The position numbers and the translations under genes are program-made. A stretch of 7,328 nt of DNA, taken from positions 1 through 7,328 of the forward strand of contig DPIB01000022.1 of NCBI GenBank assembly GCA_003522805.1, read 5' to 3'. The notes beneath the pieces are model-generated. The model did no database searches. It saw only the letters and a list, made by a program, of their open reading frames with translations, and was not told the DNA's origin. Origin of the DNA: Fervidobacterium sp. (GTDB taxonomy: Bacteria > Thermotogota > Thermotogae > Thermotogales > Fervidobacteriaceae). Shown here piece after piece: positions 1 to 5,168 of this stretch (positions within the stretch are counted from its first letter, which is position 1; every line of letters begins with the position of its first letter).

Positions 1-181
1 AGTCCTTATGTTTAAGTGGTGACCTTAAAACGACGTATAATGTCCTTTCCGTTGGTAGCGGGATGGGACCTGAAACTTTTGCATTTGTCTGTTTAGCGAC
101 TTCAACGATTTTTTTCGCCGATTCGTCTAGCAATCTATGGTCATATGCCTTCAATCTGATTCTAATTTTTTGCCCTGGCAT
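1..181 (-). CDS. rpsJ: 30S ribosomal protein S10 (partial, 3' end outside window)
   Basis: The first 60 codons are present, starting at ATG 181-179; the window edge removes the C-terminal part (S10 is usually about 102 residues). The visible protein begins [15 protein letters not shown] and contains the S10 signatures VSGPIPLPT and LRSPLKHKD, a near-perfect match to Thermotogales S10 as I recall it. S10 is a protein of the 30S head and, with NusB, a partner in transcription antitermination. A strong AAGGAGGG ribosome binding site (minus strand, about 187-194) precedes the start. The gene lies 76 nt downstream of tuf in the same orientation, so the str operon appears to run into the S10 cluster, an arrangement reported for Thermotoga maritima. 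A GC hairpin in the spacer may modulate read-through. Confidence 0.96.
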   Translation of the reverse strand, partial: MPGQKIRIRLKAYDHRLLDESAKKIVEVAKQTNAKVSGPIPLPTERTLYVVLRSPLKHKD

Positions 182-200
182 GTCTTACCCTCCTTCTTAG

Positions 201-219
201 AAAAGGGGGGAACCCCCCC
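201..219 (-). terminator. GC hairpin between tuf and rpsJ, terminator- or attenuator-like
   Basis: On the minus strand seven G (219-213), TT and six C (210-205) are followed by four T (204-201). This allows a 6-bp all-GC stem with a three-base loop and a short U tail. The U tract is short and an essential operon continues immediately downstream, so a partial terminator, attenuator or RNA-processing/stability element is more likely than full termination. The hairpin ends about 7 nt before the rpsJ ribosome binding site. A perfect 12-bp palindrome, ACCTTTAAAGGT (224-235), lies just upstream of it. Confidence 0.55.
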
Positions 220-257
220 AATTACCTTTAAAGGTCTTATTTTTAATCGAGTCTGAA

Positions 258-1460
258 TTACTCAATTATTTCGGAGACAACACCTGCACCGACTGTTCTT
301 CCGCCTTCACGAACTGCGAATCTCATACCTTTCTCGATAGCAACTGGGTAGATGAGTTCGACTGTCATTTCGATGTTGTCGCCAGGCATGACCATTTCTG
401 CACCCGCTGGAAGATCTATGATCTCACCAGTAACGTCCGCTGTTCTGATGAAGAATTGTGGCTTATAGCCCTTTGTGAATGGTGTATGACGTCCGCCTTC
501 TTCCTTCTTGAGGACATATATGTTCGCCTTGAATTTCTTGTGTGGTGTGATAGAACCTGGTTTTGCAAGAACTTGTCCTCTTTCGACTTCGTCTTTATCA
601 ATTCCTCTGAGTAAACAACCTACGTTGTCGCCAGCCATTGCTTCATCAAGTTCTTTTCTGAACATCTCAACACTTGTGATGACTGTCTTTCTCGTTTCGT
701 AGCTCATACCAATTATTTCTGCTTCAACACCTGCTTTGATTACGCCACGTTCGATTCTTCCCGTAACAACTGTACCTCTACCGGTAATGGTGAAAACGTC
801 CTCAATAGAGAGAAGAAATGGTTTATCGATCTCACGAACGGGATCTGGGAAATAGCTATCCATTGCATTAAGGAGTTCTTTTATGGAATCGAAATCTGGA
901 TGATTTGGATCGTTTGGCGCTTCTACTGCCTTTAGAGCTGAACCCTTTATAACTGGAAGATCGTCGCCAGGGAATTCATACTTGTTGAGCAGGTCCCTAA
1001 CTTCCATCTCGACCAATTCGATGAGCTCTGGATCATCAACCATGTCGGTTTTGTTGATGTAGACGATTATTGCAGGAACGTTGACTTGCCTTGCCAAAAG
1101 GACGTGTTCTCTTGTCTGTGGCATTGGTCCGTCTGTTGCTGCAACAACAAGTATTGCACCATCCATCTGAGCTGCACCGGTAATCATGTTCTTGATGTAA
1201 TCTGCGTGGCCTGGGCAATCGATGTGTGCGTAGTGCCTTTTCTCTGTCTGGTATTCAACGTGCGTGATGTTGATGGTGATACCTCTTGCCCTTTCTTCTG
1301 GTGCCTTATCGATCATTTCGTATGGTGTGTAGTCTGCCCATCCAAAGAATGAACAATACTTTGTAATAGCTGCTGTGAGCGTTGTCTTTCCGTGGTCAAT
1401 ATGCCCTATCGTACCAACGTTCATGTGAGTTTTGTTTCTTACAAATTTTTCCTTTGCCAT
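258..1460 (-). CDS. tuf: Elongation factor Tu
   Basis: This 400-residue protein is full length for EF-Tu, the GTPase that delivers aminoacyl-tRNA to the ribosomal A site. All GTP-binding motifs are intact: P-loop GHIDHGKT (19-26), switch I RGITI (59-63), DCPGH with the catalytic His85 (81-85), NKTD (136-139) and SALK (174-177). Beta-barrel domains II and III follow, including [14 protein letters not shown] and, near the C-terminus, the [15 protein letters not shown] block. The start ATG is preceded by GGAGG (minus strand, 1475-1471) with a 10-nt spacer. It follows fusA by 70 nt, the classical str-operon position, and precedes rpsJ. A possible weak promoter in the fusA-tuf gap could add transcription. 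The sequence is clearly of Thermotogales type; I see no frameshift or missing key residue. Confidence 0.99.
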   Translation of the reverse strand: MAKEKFVRNKTHMNVGTIGHIDHGKTTLTAAITKYCSFFGWADYTPYEMIDKAPEERARGITINITHVEYQTEKRHYAHIDCPGHADYIKNMITGAAQMDGAILVVAATDGPMPQTREHVLLARQVNVPAIIVYINKTDMVDDPELIELVEMEVRDLLNKYEFPGDDLPVIKGSALKAVEAPNDPNHPDFDSIKELLNAMDSYFPDPVREIDKPFLLSIEDVFTITGRGTVVTGRIERGVIKAGVEAEIIGMSYETRKTVITSVEMFRKELDEAMAGDNVGCLLRGIDKDEVERGQVLAKPGSITPHKKFKANIYVLKKEEGGRHTPFTKGYKPQFFIRTADVTGEIIDLPAGAEMVMPGDNIEMTVELIYPVAIEKGMRFAVREGGRTVGAGVVSEIIE

Positions 1461-1500
1461 ACTCTTTGCCCCTCCTTTTTTCGCCTGTTGTGGAGTTTTT

Positions 1501-1529
1501 GTTATAAACTCATTTATACACTGTTTTAA
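1501..1529 (-). promoter_or_regulatory. Possible internal promoter for tuf
   Basis: In the fusA-tuf spacer, minus strand, TTAAAA (1529-1524; four of six bases match the -35 consensus) is followed after exactly 17 bp by TATAAC (1506-1501; five of six match the -10 consensus). Transcription would begin near 1494, leaving a leader of about 34 nt that contains the tuf ribosome binding site. An extra promoter for tuf would suit the high demand for EF-Tu, but the spacer is AT-rich and such matches arise by chance. Confidence 0.3.
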
Positions 1530-1530
1530 T

Positions 1531-3609
1531 TTATACTTTCCTCATGAAACTTTCTATAACTTTGTCAGGTACCTTGCTGTAGTGTGAAAGTGACATTATG
1601 TACGTTGCTCTACCTTGAGAGAGCGACCTAAGTGTTGTTGCGTATCCAAACATCTCACTTAGCGGGACAAGAGCTTTTATAACTCTTAGATGCCCTCTGC
1701 TTTCGAGACCGTCGATATGCGCCCTTCTGGAATTCAAGTCAGAAATTATGTTTCCCATGTAGTCTTCCGGCGTTACTACCTCAACTTTCATGATCGGTTC
1801 AAGCAGCACCGGTCCACCTTTTTCCACGGCTTCTTTGAATGCCATACTGCCTGCAATTTTGAATGCCATTTCTGAAGAGTCGACTTCGTGGTATGAACCA
1901 TCGAGTAGTGTCGCTTTAACTCCAACTACCGGATACCCTGCCAAGATTCCAACTTGCATCGCTTCTTTAATTCCTTCTTCGATGGCTGGTATGTACTGCT
2001 TCGGTATGACACCACCAACGGTCTTATCAGCAAATTCAAATACTTTATCGAGACCTATAGGTTCGAAGTGGATAACAACGTGACCGTACTGTCCTCTTCC
2101 ACCACTCTGCCTGATGTATTTGCCTTCACTTTTAACGCTTCTTGTGATCGTCTCCCTGTAAGCAACTTGTGGTTTTCCTACTCTAACATTGACTCCAAAT
2201 TCTCTCTTCAATCTATCGACGATGATTTCAAGATGTAACTCTCCCATTCCTGAAAGTATAGTTTCACCCGTTTCCTTATCTACAAAGGCTCTTAGAGATG
2301 GGTCTTCTTCAAGCAATGATTGAAGAGTTTTCGAAAGCTTTGTTTCATCATCCTTTGTCGCTGGTTCGATTGCAATAGATATCACAGGTTCCGGGAACTC
2401 CATTTTTTCAAGAATAACAAACGTGCCTTCTTCACAAATGGTATCTCCTGTAGTGGTGTTTCTCATTCCAATGACGCCAACGATATCTCCAGCTCTGATG
2501 TATTCAACATCTTCGCGCTTGTCTGCATGCAGAAATATGAGTCTTGAAACGCGTTCTTTGACGCCTTTTGTCGTGTTGACAACATAACTGCCTTTTTCTA
2601 ATCTGCCACTGTACGCTCTAAGGAACGTGAGCTTACCAACGTATGGATCCGTTTGGATCTTGAATGCATACGCCACAAACGGTGCATTTTCTGTTGGTTC
2701 TATTTGTAACTCTTTCCCTTCCTTATCGAATCCACGTACAGGTGGCAAATCGAGCGGAGATGGAAGATATCTAACAATGGCATCAAGTAGAGGTTGGATA
2801 CCCAAATTCATCTTCGATGAACCGCATAGCACTGGGGTACCAAGTCCTGCTATTGTTATTCTTCTGAGGGCTTCATGAATCTGTTGAACGCTTGGCTCCT
2901 CTTCTGCAAGGTACAATTCCATGATCTCGTCATCTACTTCTGCAATCTTCTCGATCATTTCATACCTATATTCTTCCGTAGTTTCAAGCATGTCTGTTGA
3001 GATCTCTTCGAGAACCATTTCTGTTCCTTCTGCATCAAGCCATCTGATGGTCTTCATCTCGATCAAATCGATTATCCCTTCGAAGTCATTTTCCGTACCT
3101 ATTGGAATCTGTATAGGAATTGGATGTGCGCCCAATCGATCGATCATCGTTTGAACAGCCATATCAAAATCTGCACCTGTTTTATCCATCTTGTTCATGA
3201 ACGCGATGCGTGGAACGCCGTACTTATCTGCTTGTCTCCAAACAGTTTCCGACTGAGGCTCAACTCCTGCCGTTGCATCGAAAACTGCAACAGCACCATC
3301 CAAAACTCTTAGAGATCTTTCAACTTCTATCGTAAAATCAACGTGACCAGGAGTATCGATGATGTTTATACGGTGGTCTTTCCAAAAACACGTAGTAGCA
3401 GCAGATGTGATTGTGATACCACGTTCTTTTTCTTGAACCATCCAATCCATCGTTGCTGTACCTTCGTCAACACTACCTATATTATGCTTTTTCCCAGTAA
3501 AAAATAAAATCCGTTCTGTTGTTGTTGTTTTCCCGGCATCTATATGAGCCATTATTCCAATGTTTCTTAACTTATTCAGGTCGACATATAATGCCTTTAC
3601 TTCTTCCAT
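1531..3609 (-). CDS. fusA: Elongation factor G
   Basis: This 692-residue protein is the usual length of EF-G, the GTPase that drives translocation and, with ribosome recycling factor, splits post-termination ribosomes. The G domain carries AHIDAGKTT (21-29), RGITI (63-67), DTPGH with His89 (85-89) and NKMD (139-142). Domain III contains the [11 protein letters not shown] block. Domain IV, which enters the decoding site, contains [15 protein letters not shown]. Domain V contains TPEDYMG (613-619) and [16 protein letters not shown] (653-668). The start ATG at 3609 has a GAGGAGG ribosome binding site a few bases upstream. It sits between rpsG (57-nt gap) and tuf (70-nt gap) in the standard str order. 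No anomaly is visible; the complete motif set and the location argue for the main translocase rather than an EF-G paralogue. Confidence 0.99.
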   Translation of the reverse strand: MEEVKALYVDLNKLRNIGIMAHIDAGKTTTTERILFFTGKKHNIGSVDEGTATMDWMVQEKERGITITSAATTCFWKDHRINIIDTPGHVDFTIEVERSLRVLDGAVAVFDATAGVEPQSETVWRQADKYGVPRIAFMNKMDKTGADFDMAVQTMIDRLGAHPIPIQIPIGTENDFEGIIDLIEMKTIRWLDAEGTEMVLEEISTDMLETTEEYRYEMIEKIAEVDDEIMELYLAEEEPSVQQIHEALRRITIAGLGTPVLCGSSKMNLGIQPLLDAIVRYLPSPLDLPPVRGFDKEGKELQIEPTENAPFVAYAFKIQTDPYVGKLTFLRAYSGRLEKGSYVVNTTKGVKERVSRLIFLHADKREDVEYIRAGDIVGVIGMRNTTTGDTICEEGTFVILEKMEFPEPVISIAIEPATKDDETKLSKTLQSLLEEDPSLRAFVDKETGETILSGMGELHLEIIVDRLKREFGVNVRVGKPQVAYRETITRSVKSEGKYIRQSGGRGQYGHVVIHFEPIGLDKVFEFADKTVGGVIPKQYIPAIEEGIKEAMQVGILAGYPVVGVKATLLDGSYHEVDSSEMAFKIAGSMAFKEAVEKGGPVLLEPIMKVEVVTPEDYMGNIISDLNSRRAHIDGLESRGHLRVIKALVPLSEMFGYATTLRSLSQGRATYIMSLSHYSKVPDKVIESFMRKV

Positions 3610-3625
3610 AATTTCCTCCTCGAAG

Positions 3626-3649
3626 ACATGGGACTAAAACGTGGGACTA
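3626..3649. repeat. Short direct repeat in the rpsG-fusA spacer
   Basis: Two 11-bp copies, ACATGGGACTA (3626-3636) and ACGTGGGACTA (3639-3649), differ at one base and are offset by 13 bp. They occupy much of the 57-nt gap between the rpsG stop and the fusA start, ending about 10 nt from the fusA ribosome binding site. They could be a protein- or RNA-binding element or a chance duplication; the sequence alone does not show a function. Confidence 0.5.
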
Positions 3650-3666
3650 TTTACCATTTCCTATAC

Positions 3667-4134
3667 TCACCATCTAAAATGTGCAAATGCCCTGTTTGAC
3701 TCCGCCATTTTGTGGACATCTTCCCTCTTTTTAACAGCAGCACCCGTATTGTTGTAAGCGTTCAGAAGCTCTTCTGCAAGTTTTTCTTGTAGTGGTTTTC
3801 CTTTCTTTGACCTCGCAATATCGACGATCCATCTAATTGCAAGTGTTGTCTTCCTCGGTTCTTGAACTTCGACTGGAACTTGATAAGTTGCACCGCCAAC
3901 CCTTCTTGGCCGTACTTCCACGATAGGTTTCACATTTTCGACGGCTTGCTTGAAAACCTCTATACCTTCTTTGCCAGTCTTCTGCCCAAGGATATCTATT
4001 GCACCGTAAACGATCTTTTGGGCAATTGATTTTTTCCCATCCCACATAATCTTATTAACCATCTTCGTGACGAGCACTTCCCCGTACACAGGATCTGCTG
4101 GGACAACCCTAACCTCGGCTCTTCTTCGCCTCAT
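3667..4134 (-). CDS. rpsG: 30S ribosomal protein S7
   Basis: This 155-residue protein matches bacterial S7 in length. S7 binds the 3' major domain of 16S rRNA, nucleates assembly of the 30S head and lines the E site. Diagnostic features are the N-terminal MRRRRAEVR, the beta-hairpin region [13 protein letters not shown] (75-87) and the C-terminal block [13 protein letters not shown] (143-155). The start ATG is only 12 nt after the rpsL stop, and its ribosome binding site abuts that stop codon, so translation is probably coupled to rpsL. In E. coli S7 represses this operon by binding the rpsL-rpsG junction; the junction here is much shorter, and I see no room for the same mRNA structure. Confidence 0.99.
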   Translation of the reverse strand: MRRRRAEVRVVPADPVYGEVLVTKMVNKIMWDGKKSIAQKIVYGAIDILGQKTGKEGIEVFKQAVENVKPIVEVRPRRVGGATYQVPVEVQEPRKTTLAIRWIVDIARSKKGKPLQEKLAEELLNAYNNTGAAVKKREDVHKMAESNRAFAHFRW

Positions 4135-4140
4135 TCGATT

Positions 4141-4149
4141 CCCTCCTTA
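4141..4149 (-). promoter_or_regulatory. rpsG ribosome binding site fused to the rpsL stop codon
   Basis: Read on the minus strand the junction is TAAGGAGGG followed by AATCG and the rpsG ATG. The rpsL stop codon TAA (4149-4147) directly abuts, and its last bases can extend, the anti-SD-complementary stretch. A terminating ribosome would already sit on the rpsG initiation region, which favours coupled expression of S12 and S7. Confidence 0.85.
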
Positions 4150-4554
4150 CTTCTTACCCTTTGCACCGCCAGCTGCTGCTCCAGCCTTTGGTCTCTTTGC
4201 ACCGTATTTACTTCTACTCTGTCGTCTGTTCTCAACACCTGCTGCGTCAAGTGTACCACGGATGATCTTGTATCTGACACCTGGTAAGTCCTTTACCCTT
4301 CCACCTCTGACAAGCACGATGGAGTGTTCTTGTAGGTTATGTCCTACACCAGGAATATATGCAGTCACTTCGATACCGTTGCTCAACCTTACCTTTGCGA
4401 TCTTCCTTAAAGCAGAGTTTGGCTTTTTTGGTGTCATCGTAGAGACTCTGACACAAACTCCACGTTTCTGGGGATGACCTTCAAGTGCTGGTGATTTGGA
4501 TTTTTCCTCGACTTTCTCTCTTCCATACTTTACCAACTGATTAATAGTAGGCAT
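4147..4554 (-). CDS. rpsL: 30S ribosomal protein S12
   Basis: First gene of the str operon, 135 residues. S12 sits at the decoding centre and controls fidelity. The conserved [11 protein letters not shown] segment (41-51) and [11 protein letters not shown] (85-95) are intact. Lys43, Lys88 and Pro91, where streptomycin resistance changes occur in other bacteria, are wild type. Asp89 is the residue methylthiolated by RimO in E. coli. The protein is about ten residues longer than E. coli S12 because of an Ala/Gly/Lys tail after KRPK ([13 protein letters not shown]). The start ATG has GGGAGGG five bases upstream. A promoter lies about 36 bp upstream of the start codon, so the leader is short, about 30 nt. 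Confidence 0.99.
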   Translation of the reverse strand: MPTINQLVKYGREKVEEKSKSPALEGHPQKRGVCVRVSTMTPKKPNSALRKIAKVRLSNGIEVTAYIPGVGHNLQEHSIVLVRGGRVKDLPGVRYKIIRGTLDAAGVENRRQSRSKYGAKRPKAGAAAGGAKGKK

Positions 4555-4589
4555 CTAAACCCTCCCTTCAATCTACACACTCGTGAGAT

Positions 4590-4618
4590 ATTATAACTAT
4601 CCTTTTTGAAAAAAACAA
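4590..4618 (-). promoter_or_regulatory. Promoter of the str operon (rpsL-rpsG-fusA-tuf-rpsJ)
   Basis: Minus strand: TTGTTT (4618-4613) and a consensus TATAAT (4595-4590) are separated by exactly 17 bp, a sigma-A-type promoter. The predicted start is near 4583, giving a leader of about 30 nt that carries the rpsL ribosome binding site. The -35 box falls in a T-rich run directly after a possible hairpin (4623-4660), so the promoter sits just past elements that would stop transcription from the upstream tRNA genes. Confidence 0.75.
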
Positions 4619-4660
4619 TAAAGCCCGCGTGAACTTTATGTTTCGAACACTGCCTCGGGC
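4611..4660 (-). terminator. Possible second terminator hairpin abutting the rpsL promoter
   Basis: Minus strand: GCCCG (4660-4656) can pair with CGGGC (4627-4623), and inside it GTTCAC on the 3' side can pair with GTG and AAC on the 5' side around a five-base bulge. The stem is followed by TTTATTG and then a run of T. This resembles a long imperfect intrinsic terminator that would stop leftover transcription from the tRNA genes. The bulges and large loop make it much weaker evidence than the hairpin at 4725-4739. Confidence 0.35.
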
Positions 4661-4698
4661 GTATCATGTAAGAGCGAAAAGACCTGATGAGATCAAAG

Positions 4699-4712
4699 TT
4701 GCATGTATGCAA
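4699..4712. repeat. 14-bp palindrome between tRNA-Gln terminator and rpsL promoter
   Basis: TTGCAT, GT, ATGCAA forms a perfect 6-2-6 inverted repeat. It has the size of a small operator half-site pair, but it lies about 80 bp upstream of the rpsL -35 box and immediately past the terminator T tract. No function can be assigned. Confidence 0.4.
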
Positions 4713-4715
4713 TTC

Positions 4716-4739
4716 AAAACAAAAGGCGCACTATGCGCC
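4716..4739 (-). terminator. Intrinsic terminator after tRNA-Gln
   Basis: Minus strand: GGCGCA (4739-4734), loop TAG, TGCGCC (4730-4725), then TTTTGTTTT. A perfect 6-bp GC-rich stem followed by a U-rich tract is a standard rho-independent terminator. It lies about 35 nt past the 3' end of tRNA-Gln and is oriented to end the tRNA transcript before the str operon. No T tract exists on the other side, so it works in one direction only. Confidence 0.85.
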
Positions 4740-4774
4740 CATTGTCACAAAGAAACACATAATCTCTCCGATTC

Positions 4775-4849
4775 TGGCTGGGGCGGTAGGACTCGAACCT
4801 ACACTGCTGGAGCCAAAGTCCAGTGTCCTGCCAATTAGACGACGCCCCA
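4775..4849 (-). tRNA. tRNA-Gln (anticodon UUG)
   Basis: A 75-nt cloverleaf is readable. The acceptor stem is TGGGGCG with CGCCCCA, the discriminator is G73, and CCA is encoded (4777-4775). The anticodon stem CTGGA/TCCAG encloses loop CTTTGGC with anticodon TTG at 4816-4814. The T arm holds GGTTCGAGTCC. The U1-A72 pair is typical of bacterial tRNA-Gln and is a recognition feature for the GatCAB amidotransferase; in Thermotoga Gln-tRNA is made by misacylation with Glu and transamidation, so this tRNA probably uses that route. It follows tRNA-Val by 148 nt and is followed by an intrinsic terminator. Confidence 0.97.
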
Positions 4850-4858
4850 ACTTGATAA

Positions 4859-4886
4859 ATCTTAGAAGGTTTTTGTAAGAATTCAA
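4859..4886 (-). promoter_or_regulatory. Possible promoter of tRNA-Gln
   Basis: Minus strand: TTGAAT (4886-4881) and TAAGAT (4864-4859) are separated by 16 bp. The predicted start would fall only two or three bases before the mature 5' end of tRNA-Gln, an unusually short leader. The -35 box overlaps one arm of the inverted repeat at 4871-4907. Alternatively both tRNAs are made from the stronger tRNA-Val promoter. Confidence 0.4.
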
Positions 4887-4907
4887 GCGCCTAAATTCTT
4901 TACAAAA
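4871..4907. repeat. 13-bp inverted repeat between the two tRNA genes
   Basis: TTTTGTAAGAATT (4871-4883) pairs with AATTCTTTACAAAA (4894-4907) over 13 bp with one bulged T (4899). The 10-base loop contains GCGCC. Neither strand has a T tract after the stem, so it does not look like an intrinsic terminator. It overlaps the proposed tRNA-Gln -35 box. It may be an RNA-processing hairpin in a Val-Gln precursor, an operator, or a degenerate repeat. Confidence 0.6.
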
Positions 4908-4997
4908 TTACCCAAGACCATTCAACATGAAAGTCACGAACAGTTAAGAAAGCTTCTGAAGACAAAAAGACTACCTTAGCAAAGGCTCAGAAAAAAC

Positions 4998-5072
4998 TGG
5001 TGGGTGCGGCAGGGATTGAACCTACGGCCTCTTCCGCGTCAAGGAAGCGCTCTCCCACTGAGCTACGCACCC
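4998..5072 (-). tRNA. tRNA-Val (anticodon GAC)
   Basis: A 75-nt cloverleaf is clear. The acceptor stem is GGGTGCG (5072-5066) with CGCACCC (5008-5002), the discriminator is A73 and CCA is encoded (5000-4998). The D stem GCTC/GAGC and the anticodon stem CTTCC/GGAAG enclose loop TTGACGC with anticodon GAC at 5040-5038. The T arm contains GGTTCAATCCC. It reads GUC and GUU codons. A near-consensus promoter lies upstream, with a leader of about 25 nt. One base after CCA there is a run of six T, which may aid termination or 3' trimming. Confidence 0.97.
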
Positions 5073-5103
5073 ACTATTGTCTGTTTATCACCAAGCGATT
5101 CAC

Positions 5104-5132
5104 ATTCTACTATGTAACAACCTGTTTGTCAA
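5104..5132 (-). promoter_or_regulatory. Promoter of tRNA-Val (and probably tRNA-Gln)
   Basis: Minus strand: a perfect -35 box TTGACA (5132-5127), a 17-bp spacer and TAGAAT (5109-5104). Transcription should begin near 5097, about 25 nt before the mature tRNA. It starts 36 bp after the mmtA stop codon, and no terminator is visible between them, so mmtA transcripts may also read into the tRNA genes. Confidence 0.85.
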
Positions 5133-5168
5133 GTATTTTTCGTAAATAATCCTTCTCTAGTTAATTCC

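Noticed and set aside
1036..1352. Plus- and minus-strand alternative frames inside tuf, and similar frames inside fusA and mmtA.
   Set aside because: They are shadows of strongly conserved genes, with no ribosome binding sites and no recognisable domains.
1471..1496. CTCC to GGAG pairing that could hide the tuf ribosome binding site.
   Set aside because: Only four base pairs across a 16-base loop; far too weak, especially in a thermophile.
4530..4712. A 60-codon minus-strand open frame upstream of rpsL.
   Set aside because: It overlaps the start of rpsL, contains the promoter and hairpin, and resembles no known protein; a leader this short is better explained by the promoter at 4590-4618.
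4629..4878. Two plus-strand open frames (69 and 63 codons), one with an AVGLEPTLLEP-type peptide.
   Set aside because: They read antisense across tRNA-Gln; this peptide pattern is a well-known artefact of translating the complement of a tRNA. No ribosome binding site or protein family supports them.
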